From Bacillota bacterium (GTDB lineage: Bacteria; Bacillota; Clostridia; Christensenellales; UMGS416): 64,000 bases of DNA. The position numbers were made by a program, and so were the translations under genes. The notes beneath the pieces are model-generated. The model was given only the letters and a program-made list of their open reading frames with translations. It was not told where the DNA came from and did no database searches. Below, one piece after another: positions 33,145 to 41,102 of the stretch. Every line of letters begins with the position of its first letter. Positions within the stretch are counted from its first letter, which is position 1. Location: the NCBI GenBank assembly GCA_023410875.1, contig JAEYPH010000031.1, positions 8,742 to 72,741 on the forward strand, given 5' to 3'.

Positions 33145-34956
33145 TCAACGTACAGATATGGAATAAATATCGGAGAACTCGATATGTATCCGTTCGGCGG
33201 CGCTGTCCCGGTTCAGTTCCACAACATTGCCTTTGGATGTCGTAGACTCAGGCAGCAGAACACAAGGCAATTCTACGGTGAAAACGCTGCCGCGCCCAAC
33301 TTCGCTGGCCACGCTGACCGTGCCGTTGTGCTTCTCCACCAGAGATTTGACCAGAGACAAGCCGATGCCGCTGCCCTCGTTTTCCCTTGCGTGGAGCTGG
33401 CCCGCCTGACGGAACCGGTCAAATATCACTTGCTGCTTTTCCAGCGGAATGCCGACTCCATCATCGGCCACGGAAATCACCACGCGGTCCGTCTGATCGG
33501 TCAGCCCCACTTTCACATGGCCGCCGGCGGGTGTGAATTTCAGGGCGTTGGAGATCAGGTTCATCAAGATCCGTTCTATCGCGTTGGGATCGCAGGCGAT
33601 GGTCTTTTCCTGTACATTGCTTTCAAAGCTCAGGCTGAGGCCCTTCTTTTGCGCGTAGTCCATGATCGACGCCGTAATGCTCTCGGCGATGTTGACGATG
33701 TTGCAATTGACCATGCGGATCGCAAACAAGTCCGCGTCGATTTTGTTGCTGTCTATGATGTTGTTGATCAGCTTGAGCAGGCGGAAGCAGTTTTGCTGAA
33801 TGATGTTGTGATATTTCAGCCTTGGGTCCTGCATCGTTTGGCCATATTGCATTTGCAGCATCTGCAGTGCGGTCAGTATGATGCTGATCGGCGTCCTCAG
33901 TTCATGGGAGATGTTGGAGAAATAATCTGCCTTCATTCTGTCGGTCTCGAAAACAACACGGAGGCTGTTTTCCAGCTCCGAGATTTTTTCGCGGTAGGAT
34001 ACATCCCTCACGATGGAAAGCAACGCCGGGAACCCCTGGAACGAATAAGAAATGGTCGTCATTTCGATGTCCTTGATTTCCCCATTTCGGTCTACCAGCA
34101 GGCTCTGCAGCCGATACGGCTGCGGTTCGCCCGCAAGCTGCCGTTCCATCTGCAGCTGGAAGCTTTCCTGAGCCTCATGGGTAATCAGGTTTTGAAACGG
34201 CGTGCTCATGAGTTCGAGGGGGCTGCCCAAGCCGACAATACCCGCCGCGGCTTTGTTGCAATACAGAATTCGGCTGCTGTCGTGTATCAACACGGCCTCC
34301 GGCAGCGCATCCAGCAAGCATTTGTAGTACTCCCGGCTTGCCTCCAATTGAGAGCTTTTGACCAGCAATTCCGTGTTTTTGATGACTCGGTGCTCGGTAT
34401 CCACTTTGATGATGTTGTAGCTGTGGTTTGTGATGATGTCGGCAAATTCGGCATTATTGATTTTTTCCGTATCATATTGGCAGATAACCAGAAAGGGTAG
34501 TTCCGAAATCAGCGCGTTCACGTTGTTTTCATAACTCGAGAAGTCCCTGTGGTAGCACTGCTCCAGCCAGTGTGTGTCCGCCACAGCCCTTAGTCCGTCA
34601 TAACCGCTGTCCAGCGCCTTCTTTACCAGGCCGACCCATTGTCCGCACACCCGTACATCATTGAAACTGACATCGTCGTTGCAATACCAGTCGGTATACG
34701 GCATCAGGACCAACTGGCCGCGTTGGACATAGCCGCCGATGTCGCCGGCCTGTAATTCTATCAAAGAGGCAATCTCACTGCCGCTCGTATTCTGTGCATA
34801 GATCCATACGCATAATTCGTTATTCTCCAGCCCGGCTTTTATAAAGGAGGCCGGTAAATGGAAATCATCTTTGGATGAGTAAAGCTGGCTGATGTGCGTT
34901 CCCCACGGGATTCTCCCAAGTTGTTCAATGCCAGAATCCCTTAATAGATCACCCAT
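33145..34956 (-). CDS. MEDS-PAS hybrid sensor histidine kinase
   Basis: 603 residues, no membrane helix, so a cytosolic sensor. An N-terminal MEDS (methanogen/methylotroph DcmR sensory) domain spans about 1-185 (PWGTHISQLYSSKDD, AGLENNELCVWIYA). PAS follows at about 205-325 (LLDALPEAVLIHDSSRILYCNKAA), then HisKA with His in FSNISHELRTPISII, then HATPase (NLISNALKF, DDGVGIP, GSGIGLSLVKSLVEKH). MEDS domains may bind hydrocarbon derivatives or act in redox/energy sensing, but ligands are largely unknown. No response regulator is adjacent, so it is an orphan kinase; some such kinases feed sporulation phosphorelays. Confidence 0.9.
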   Translation of the reverse strand: MGDLLRDSGIEQLGRIPWGTHISQLYSSKDDFHLPASFIKAGLENNELCVWIYAQNTSGSEIASLIELQAGDIGGYVQRGQLVLMPYTDWYCNDDVSFNDVRVCGQWVGLVKKALDSGYDGLRAVADTHWLEQCYHRDFSSYENNVNALISELPFLVICQYDTEKINNAEFADIITNHSYNIIKVDTEHRVIKNTELLVKSSQLEASREYYKCLLDALPEAVLIHDSSRILYCNKAAAGIVGLGSPLELMSTPFQNLITHEAQESFQLQMERQLAGEPQPYRLQSLLVDRNGEIKDIEMTTISYSFQGFPALLSIVRDVSYREKISELENSLRVVFETDRMKADYFSNISHELRTPISIILTALQMLQMQYGQTMQDPRLKYHNIIQQNCFRLLKLINNIIDSNKIDADLFAIRMVNCNIVNIAESITASIMDYAQKKGLSLSFESNVQEKTIACDPNAIERILMNLISNALKFTPAGGHVKVGLTDQTDRVVISVADDGVGIPLEKQQVIFDRFRQAGQLHARENEGSGIGLSLVKSLVEKHNGTVSVASEVGRGSVFTVELPCVLLPESTTSKGNVVELNRDSAAERIHIEFSDIYSISVR

Positions 34957-34991
34957 TGATTGCCCCCGAGCATGAACAAAGCAATGCTATA

Positions 34992-35019
34992 ATTATACTT
35001 GTTCTTATGCTTAAATCAA
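34992..35019 (-). promoter_or_regulatory. Promoter of the MEDS kinase gene
   Basis: On the minus strand TTGATT (35014-35019) and TATAAT (34992-34997), 16 bases apart, about 36 bases before the ATG. The surrounding 34957-35133 is AT-rich and otherwise featureless. Confidence 0.6.
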
Positions 35020-35133
35020 CGTAATACAATGTCAAATTTTATCGAAATTACGAAATCCGCTTATTTCATTACGTTTAGTGCTTGTTGGCATAGTGCTTAT
35101 GTCAAATAAAAGCATAAGGGAAAGGGAGAGGAG

Positions 35134-35172
35134 TTTAAAAAGAAAACGGAGATGCCGTGCTCCGAGCATCTC
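35134..35172 (-). terminator. Rho-independent terminator of the hemerythrin gene
   Basis: GGAGATGC/GCATCTCC stem with a 9-base loop, followed on the minus strand by GTTTTCTTTTT. About 70 bases beyond the stop. Confidence 0.75.
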
Positions 35173-35240
35173 CAATCAGCAGCGCTATGGATGAGACGGG
35201 ATCAGCCGTGGACCATGCTGTCTCGACGGGCATGCGCGCC

Positions 35241-35639
35241 CTACAGTATGCTGTCCAGATACGCCCCGATCTTCTTGTCCTGCTGGCTGATGTGGGTGAT
35301 CAGCCAGTTCGAAAGCGTAGCCCCGATGGACATAAACGTCATGGAGTTGACGCCGTCCTGCTCCACCGAGGCAGTCAGCTCCTTGACGGTCTTGATGAAG
35401 TCGGTGTGGATCTTCTTATGCTCCAGATAGCCGGGGTAATTGTATTTGACCTGCAGGCGCTCCTCATCGGTGAAGTGTACGACGACGTAGCTGGACAGGT
35501 ACTTGAGAATACGCAGCGCCTCGTCCTTGCTCTTGTTCTGCTTGATGGCCATGTAAAACTCGTTGACCCGGTGGACCAACTCCTTGTGCTGTTCGTCGAT
35601 TTCTTCCACGCCTACGGACAGATTCTCCGACCACTCCAT
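35241..35639 (-). CDS. Bacteriohemerythrin
   Basis: 132 residues, single-domain, standard length. The diiron ligands are present: His in DEQHKELV, His and Glu in VHFTDEER, His pair in YLEHKKIHTDF, then His and Asp in NWLITHISQQDKKIG. These proteins bind O2 reversibly, and in anaerobes serve oxygen sensing, storage or detoxification. The N terminus MEWSENLSVGVEEIDEQH is the common bacteriohemerythrin start. It lies alone, with its own terminator, next to the divergent germination operon. Confidence 0.95.
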   Translation of the reverse strand: MEWSENLSVGVEEIDEQHKELVHRVNEFYMAIKQNKSKDEALRILKYLSSYVVVHFTDEERLQVKYNYPGYLEHKKIHTDFIKTVKELTASVEQDGVNSMTFMSIGATLSNWLITHISQQDKKIGAYLDSIL

Positions 35640-35782
35640 GAGCTTTCGCCTCCCGTTTCCTTGCGTTTTGTATTCATTCCAATTCTATATACCCGCCGAT
35701 TTTGTCGAAAAACATCTGATATCGTCGGGATAAGCCGGAGCTGTGGGGAAAAGATAGTCGTAAACGCTTTTGGGAGTTTGAT

Positions 35783-36883
35783 TTGAACCAAACCGTTTCC
35801 AACCGGCAAATATTCGCCTTCATCGGTCTTTCCCTGGTGGGGCTCACGGTGATTTCGCTGCCGCGCACCATGGCCATCAACGCCGGCACCGGGGCGTGGT
35901 TCACGCTGTTGCTGTCCACGGCGTTTTTTATGATCCCTACGGCCCTTCTGGCCACGCTCAACCGCAAGTTCCCCGGCATGACGCTCTTTGAGTACAGCGA
36001 GCGGCTGGTGGGCAAGCCTTTGAGCGTGGTGTTCGCTGTGATGTACGCCGTATACTTTTTGGGCATCTTCGCTTTCATCGCCCGCGGCGCGGCGGAAATC
36101 ATCAAGGCCGACTTTCTCTACAAGACGCCGCTCAAGGTCACGATGTTCGTGCTCGTCGCGACCAGTTTGTACGCCACATCCCGGGGGCTGACCAACCTGG
36201 GGCGCATCCTGGAGATCGTGCTGATCCTCCTGCTGCCGACGATCGTCTTTATCCATCTGCTGATGTTTGCCGGCGGAAACAAATACAATGTGCTGCCGCT
36301 GTACAATCCTTCCAAGACGATGACCTACCTCAAGGCCATCCCCATCACGGCGCCAGCCTTTCTGGGTTTTGAAGCATTGGCGGTGCTGCCCTTCCACCAG
36401 AACAACCTGCGGCTGGGGCGCCGCTATGCCCTGGGCGGCGTGGTGCTCGCCGGCGCCCTCTACATCTTTATCGTGGAGAGCTGCTTTTCCATCCTGGGCC
36501 TGCCGGACATCATCAACTACTACGACGCGCTGGTCGTGGCCGTTCGCCGGATAGACGCGCCCTATCTGGAAATTCTCCGCCGGGTCGATTTTATCTTTCT
36601 GGTGGCGTGGCTGGCGTCCATTCTGTGCACGCTGAACATCTACAACTATGGCTTTCACAGCATTGCCTGCAGCCTGTTCCCCCGGGCAGGCAAATGGCCG
36701 GTCATGGCCGTGGTGGGCTCCGTGGCCTTCGCCATTGGTTGTTGGCCCACGTGTTACGAGACCAATATGAAATACTTTAATATTTTTCTCTTCGCAATGG
36801 CGCCCTTCACCAGCCTGGGGGTGCCGGTACTGCTGATGATCATGACGAGGGTAAGAAAAAATGTTGTACCGAAGAGCGAGTAA
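35783..36883 (+). CDS. gerAB: Spore germination receptor B subunit (GerAB family permease)
   Basis: 366 residues, about 10 membrane helices of the APC/LeuT-like fold (NRQIFAFIGLSLVG, FALIARG-type segments, GFEALAVLPF). The B subunit binds the germinant in the spore inner membrane. The start codon is TTG at 35783, with GGGAG six bases upstream. The C-subunit gene begins 23 bases before this stop, so translation is coupled. First in a B-C-A ordered operon. Confidence 0.92.
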   Translation: MNQTVSNRQIFAFIGLSLVGLTVISLPRTMAINAGTGAWFTLLLSTAFFMIPTALLATLNRKFPGMTLFEYSERLVGKPLSVVFAVMYAVYFLGIFAFIARGAAEIIKADFLYKTPLKVTMFVLVATSLYATSRGLTNLGRILEIVLILLLPTIVFIHLLMFAGGNKYNVLPLYNPSKTMTYLKAIPITAPAFLGFEALAVLPFHQNNLRLGRRYALGGVVLAGALYIFIVESCFSILGLPDIINYYDALVVAVRRIDAPYLEILRRVDFIFLVAWLASILCTLNIYNYGFHSIACSLFPRAGKWPVMAVVGSVAFAIGCWPTCYETNMKYFNIFLFAMAPFTSLGVPVLLMIMTRVRKNVVPKSE

Positions 36884-37985
36884 GATACTAGCGCTGCTGC
36901 TGTGCGCGCTGCCGTTGCTGGGGTGTTGGGATTCCACCGACATCCAGGACAAGAACATCACCACGGCGGTCATTACAGACTTCGATCCGGATACCGGCCT
37001 ATACCATTTCTATGTGGAAATCGCCAATATCAGTGCCTCGGCCAATTCCAACGGGAAGAAGGTGCAAAACGAATTCACCGTTATGCACGCTGCCGGCACC
37101 AGCTTTGCCGAGGCCAAGTTTGACCTGGATCGCCAGGCCGACAACCCGATCTATCTGGGGGCCACAAGGGTCGTGTTTCTGACCACGCGCTTCGCCCAGT
37201 GCGGCATTGAGGAATACATCAACCGCATCCGAGGCACGCAAGAGTATCGCAAAGCCGTGCAATTGGTCACAACGCCTTCGACGCCGGAAGAGATCTTCAA
37301 CGGGGAATCGGAGAACAACGCGTCCACCGGGTTTGCCGTGGAGCAGGATGTCATGCATCTGTCCAACGATGGCCAGGCGTTGGTGACCACCGTGGGAGAC
37401 CTGCTGCAGGCGCTGGCCGTCAAAAAGGCCGGCTTTGTCGTGCCTCAGGTGATCTTTGAAGCTGGTGACGTGGCCCGTAACGGTTATTGTGTCTTCAAGA
37501 GTGGCCGAATGGTAGGGCATTTAGACGGTGAGAACAGCAAAGGGCTGGTTTATTTGCTGAACCCCGACGCGAAATTCATCTACGAGGTGGAGTATAACAG
37601 CGCCAAGATCACTGTGGAGGTCAAGCGGAAGAGCCTCAAGGTAACCCCAGAGTGGGATGGTGACAAGGCGCGCTTCAAGGTGGATTTGACCGTGCAGGCC
37701 AGCATTCTGTATCGCAGCGAGGATTTCCCGCTGACGGCGGACCTGTTCGACCGTTTCCATGCAAGGCTCAACGGCCTGCTGGCCGATGACATCCGCAAGG
37801 TCATCGAGGCTGCGCAGGTAACCTATCAAAACGACTTTCTGGAGTTCTACAAATACTTCCGCGCCCGCTATCCCGACGCCTTTGACGCCATGGACTGGCA
37901 GGACAAGTTCCATCAGGCCGACATCGATCTGGTGATCGCCTGCTCCATGGGGCCCTACGGCCTCAACGACATGCAGATTCCATAG
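36861..37985 (+). CDS. gerAC: Spore germination receptor C subunit (Ger(x)C lipoprotein)
   Basis: 374 residues. Signal peptide with lipobox (LALLLCALPLLGCWD), the classic GCWD of Ger(x)C proteins, then three domains with FRIKITAVITDFDP-like N-terminal part and the C-terminal VTYQNDFLEFYKYFRARYPD. Lipidated and located on the outer face of the spore inner membrane, where it complexes with the A and B subunits. Overlaps gerAB and is followed by gerAA after 9 bases. Confidence 0.93.
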   Translation: MLYRRASKILALLLCALPLLGCWDSTDIQDKNITTAVITDFDPDTGLYHFYVEIANISASANSNGKKVQNEFTVMHAAGTSFAEAKFDLDRQADNPIYLGATRVVFLTTRFAQCGIEEYINRIRGTQEYRKAVQLVTTPSTPEEIFNGESENNASTGFAVEQDVMHLSNDGQALVTTVGDLLQALAVKKAGFVVPQVIFEAGDVARNGYCVFKSGRMVGHLDGENSKGLVYLLNPDAKFIYEVEYNSAKITVEVKRKSLKVTPEWDGDKARFKVDLTVQASILYRSEDFPLTADLFDRFHARLNGLLADDIRKVIEAAQVTYQNDFLEFYKYFRARYPDAFDAMDWQDKFHQADIDLVIACSMGPYGLNDMQIP

Positions 37986-37994
37986 GAGGCTACA

Positions 37995-39431
37995 ATGCGC
38001 GACCGACAAAACGAGCTCACCGCGCTGCTGGATAAAATTGCGGACCCGGAACAGAACATCACCCGCCGGTTTCTTTCCAACGAGGCGGGCATGCTGTGTG
38101 TGCTGTACATCAAGCAGCTCACGGACCTGGCCCAGCTCTCCGAGCACGTCATCCGGCCGCTGAACCGGCAGCTGGAGGCGGAGCGTTCGCTGCCGGGCAG
38201 CCAAGACATCGCCTTCTCCGTCATCGCCGCGGCGGACTGCCGGGTGGCCGGGGACATGGCCCAGGTAAACACGCTGGTGCTCTCCGGCATGACCATTGTT
38301 CTGGGCCTGGATCGGCCGGATTTCGTCGTCATCAACCTGAAAAGGGTGGAGAAAAAGCCCATCGAAGACCCTCGCCTGACCTACACGCTGAGGGGCGCCA
38401 CCGATTGCTTCAACGAAAACCTGGACAGCAATCTTTCGTTGGTGCGCTACCGCATCAAGGACAAGAACCTGCGGGTGGAGATGCACAGCGTGGGAGAGCG
38501 CACCAAAACCCAGGTCGCGATGCTCTACATCGCCGACGTCGCAAACGACAAATACCTGAACGACCTGCGCAGCCGGCTGGAGCGCATCCGCATCGAGGGC
38601 ATCATCGAATCCGGCCAGTTACAGCGTATGCTGGAGGATAAACTGGTCGTGTTCCCGCAGTTTGGCCTGGTGGAGCGCTCGGACATGGCGTGCGGCGGGC
38701 TGTTGGAGGGAAAGATCGTCCTGCTCGTGGAGGGCAGCGGCATCGCGCTGATCTGCCCCAAGGGACTTTCGGAATTTTTGACCTCCTGTGACGATCTCTA
38801 TGACAACGTCTACCTGGGCGCCTTCATGAAGGTGCTGCGTTTTCTATCGTTGTCCATGAGCTTCACGCTGACGCCGCTGTATGTGTGCATGATCAGCTTC
38901 CATACGGATTTCCTAAGCGGTGAATACATCATCACGCTGGCCAGCACTCGGGCCGATGTGCCCTTTACGGCGCTGTTCGGCACGATACTCATCGAAATTG
39001 TCGTCGAGACGCTGCGCGAATCGCTGCTGCGCATCCCCAAGCAGATCGGTTCGGCCATCGGCATCGTGGGCGCCATCGTCATAGGCCAGGCGTCCATTGC
39101 CGCAGGCATCTTCAGCGCGCCGCTCTTAATCCTCGTGTCGCTGGAGCTCATCGCCAGCTTCGTGCCGCCGGATTACACGATTGTGAACCCGCTGCGGGTG
39201 TACAAGTTCGTGCTGCTGCTGCTGAGCGGGACCTTGGGGCTGGTGGGCTTCACGGTGGGGGTATATCTGATACTCTGTACGCTGGCGTCCCATAACAGCC
39301 TGGGTCTGCCCTTCCTTTCACCCTACGCGCCCTACAACCAGTATGACGCGCTGCGCAGCTTTTTTCAGACCAAAGTTATCTCCCCGCTGCGGCCGTTCTT
39401 CATGCGGACGAAGGATAACAAGAGAGAGTAG
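37995..39431 (+). CDS. gerAA: Spore germination receptor A subunit (GerAA family)
   Basis: 478 residues. An N-terminal cytosolic domain (about 1-240) is followed by 5-6 membrane helices: SFTLTPLYVCMISFHTD, EIVVETLRESLLRIPKQIGSAIGIVGAIVIGQ and the ENPLRVYK-like segment NPLRVYKFV, all GerAA hallmarks. A subunits form an oligomeric ion channel opened by germinants. GGAGG precedes the ATG. Ends the B-C-A operon; repeats follow. Confidence 0.94.
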   Translation: MRDRQNELTALLDKIADPEQNITRRFLSNEAGMLCVLYIKQLTDLAQLSEHVIRPLNRQLEAERSLPGSQDIAFSVIAAADCRVAGDMAQVNTLVLSGMTIVLGLDRPDFVVINLKRVEKKPIEDPRLTYTLRGATDCFNENLDSNLSLVRYRIKDKNLRVEMHSVGERTKTQVAMLYIADVANDKYLNDLRSRLERIRIEGIIESGQLQRMLEDKLVVFPQFGLVERSDMACGGLLEGKIVLLVEGSGIALICPKGLSEFLTSCDDLYDNVYLGAFMKVLRFLSLSMSFTLTPLYVCMISFHTDFLSGEYIITLASTRADVPFTALFGTILIEIVVETLRESLLRIPKQIGSAIGIVGAIVIGQASIAAGIFSAPLLILVSLELIASFVPPDYTIVNPLRVYKFVLLLLSGTLGLVGFTVGVYLILCTLASHNSLGLPFLSPYAPYNQYDALRSFFQTKVISPLRPFFMRTKDNKRE

Positions 39432-39809
39432 AAGGGGAGTATTCCTCATGCCTTCCGCGTCTCGAAAATCCTTCGCCAGCGCCCTCGCCTTGAAAACCCT
39501 CACCTGCGCCCTCCCCCAAAGGGGGAGGGACTATATTGTAAAATTACCTCTCCCCCTCTGGGGGAGAGGCTGGGAGAGAGGGTTTGCAGGGGCATGCACC
39601 CCGATGTCGATGACAGGTTGCGCTGGAATTGGACCGGCTCACCTCCCCCGTCTGCGACGGAGACCCAGGATGCATGGGCGAGCAACACCCGAAGGGTGCG
39701 GCCAACCCCTTGTTAAGGGGGCCGAGGTCATTGCTGGTAGTAGCAACCTTGTAACAAGGGATGTGTCAGGCCATAGGGCCTGACACAGGGTTGCGTAACC
39801 TGCCCGCGA
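39432..39809. other. Gene-free stretch with Family D and Family C repeats
   Basis: Holds CTCCCCCAAAGGGGGAGGGA plus CTCTCCCCCTCTGGGGGAGAG (39505-39585, Family D), then a degenerate Family C unit (39700-39785, CCTTGTTAAGGGGGCC and GTGTCAGGCC/GGCCTGACAC). The open frame through it has no ribosome binding site. Confidence 0.6.
39505..39585. repeat. Family D repeat, longest copy
   Basis: Two facing C-run/G-run hairpins, CTCCCCCAAAGGGGGAG and CTCTCCCCCTCTGGGGGAGAG, followed by GCTGGGAGAGAGGG. Confidence 0.7.
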
Positions 39810-40661
39810 TTATCGGTTTTTCCGAAACCCGGTGGGGGAAATTCCAGTTACCTGTTTGAATTGCCGCGAGAACAGCGACAGGTCGGAGAACCCCAGCGCC
39901 GTGGCCACGTCGGCCACGGGCAGGGCCTCGTTGCGCAAGAGCTCCGCGGCCTTGGCCATGCGAAAGCCTCGGGCATATTCGGCGGGGGAGGCGCCCAGTA
40001 TGTTCTTGAACTGCTTGGAGAGATACCCCACCGACAGCCCTGCCGCCCGGGCCACATCCTCCAGCAGGATGTCGCGGTTGTAGTTTTCCTCGATATAGGC
40101 CACGGCGCTCAGGATGTGGGCAAAGTTGGCATTGGCCCCCTCGGCGCTCAAGGCGTTGTTGCTGTACAGGCGGGCATAGGTCCCCAGCAGGCCGTAGAAC
40201 AGCGAGCGCACCTTGAGCTGCCAGCCCACGGCGCGGTTGAGGCGCTCCCACATCATCTTCTCCAGCGTCAGCATCAGCTCCTGCATTTCCGCCAGGCCGG
40301 CGTGCACGCGATGGAAGCCGCTGCGCCCGCTCTGCAACCACGCCAGCCCCGGCGTGGCCCCCACGTCGGCGGCGATGTCATGAAGAGCCTCTGGGGTGAA
40401 CAGACAATTATACAGCGCCGCGTTGTAGGCGCTGATGTAGCTGTGGGCCTCGCCGGGCAATATGATGAACACGTCGCCGGTGGTCAGGATTTGGGTGTGC
40501 CCCTGGTGGCTGTGCAGCGAAACGCCGCGCTCGATGAACACCAGCTCGTAGAACTCATGGGTATGCAGGCTCACCTTGCCGTGATGCTTGGTGCTCATGA
40601 CGAACACCGGCGGCTCCCCGTCGGCGAAGTATTCGCTGCTGTGCATGCGTTCGATCTGCAT
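39810..40661 (-). CDS. AraC-family transcriptional regulator
   Basis: 283 residues. An N-terminal cupin sensor (about 10-130: KVSLHTHEFYELVFIERG, LTTGDVFIILPGEAHSY) precedes two helix-turn-helix motifs (about 185-283: DILLEDVARAAGLSVGYLSKQFKNILG, LPVADVATALGFSDLSLFSRQFKQVTGISPTGFR). Such regulators usually control carbohydrate or small-molecule genes. ATG 40661 has GGAGG upstream; the frame extended to 41072 crosses a Family A repeat and is rejected. No obvious target gene is adjacent. Confidence 0.9.
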   Translation of the reverse strand: MQIERMHSSEYFADGEPPVFVMSTKHHGKVSLHTHEFYELVFIERGVSLHSHQGHTQILTTGDVFIILPGEAHSYISAYNAALYNCLFTPEALHDIAADVGATPGLAWLQSGRSGFHRVHAGLAEMQELMLTLEKMMWERLNRAVGWQLKVRSLFYGLLGTYARLYSNNALSAEGANANFAHILSAVAYIEENYNRDILLEDVARAAGLSVGYLSKQFKNILGASPAEYARGFRMAKAAELLRNEALPVADVATALGFSDLSLFSRQFKQVTGISPTGFRKNR

Positions 40662-40947
40662 CGGTGTCCTCCGGGCGGTCGCATCCTTGTGTTCCCGGAT
40701 GATTATAAGGTGCCCGGGGAGCGCGAAACAACAGGTAAAATCATCGTTTCGCGAAAAAAATGGCGGGCAATGTGTCACGCCGGCTATTTGCCGATCAGCG
40801 CGATCAACCGCACGAAGCGCAGCAGCTTGTCGTAAAACATCATATCGCTCACCCTCGCCCAAATCTGCCTTCAGTATAGGCGCAGGAGCACATCGGGTCG
40901 GCAAAGGGCGCGTGCCCTCGTAAGCCCTTATGCACAATCTACAATAG
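40662..40947. other. Leader/intergenic region upstream of the AraC gene
   Basis: About 285 bases before the Family A repeat. Besides the possible 19-codon ORF at 40784-40843, no clear promoter or structure was recognised. Confidence 0.5.
40784..40843 (-). CDS. Possible 19-residue peptide
   Basis: MMFYDKLLRFVRLIALIGK, preceded by GAGG nine bases before the first ATG and ended by TAG. The peptide is amphipathic, basic and hydrophobic. It lies 120 bases upstream of the AraC regulator in the same direction, so it could be a leader peptide. No family is known for it; chance occurrence is quite possible. Confidence 0.3.
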   Translation of the reverse strand: MMFYDKLLRFVRLIALIGK

Positions 40948-41098
40948 ATGGGGGCTGAAGGGTTCCAAAGGGCGATCGGAGACCTTTGGTCGCGCCCGAT
41001 GGCATTGCCCCGGCTTGCGGCAATGTCGGCTTTGCCGATGTGAGAGCGAGCCGATAGTTGCGCAAGGCGCAACGAAGGGCGTGAAATATCTTCCTTTG
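40948..41098. repeat. Family A modular hairpin repeat, copy 5
   Basis: Starts GGGGCTGAAGGGTTCC and AAAGGGCGATCGGAGACCTT, followed by TTGCC/GGCAA-type and TCGGCTttgCCGA-type stems, and ends GGGCGTGAAATATCTT. Oriented like copy 1. Confidence 0.8.
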
Positions 41099-41102
41099 CT
41101 CT

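Noticed and set aside
35612..36973. 453-codon minus-strand frame opposite gerAB
   Set aside because: His/Gln-rich antisense shadow of a membrane protein gene.
39343..39783. ORF across the gerAA end and repeats
   Set aside because: It is made of gerAA antiphase sequence plus Family C/D repeat; no binding site.
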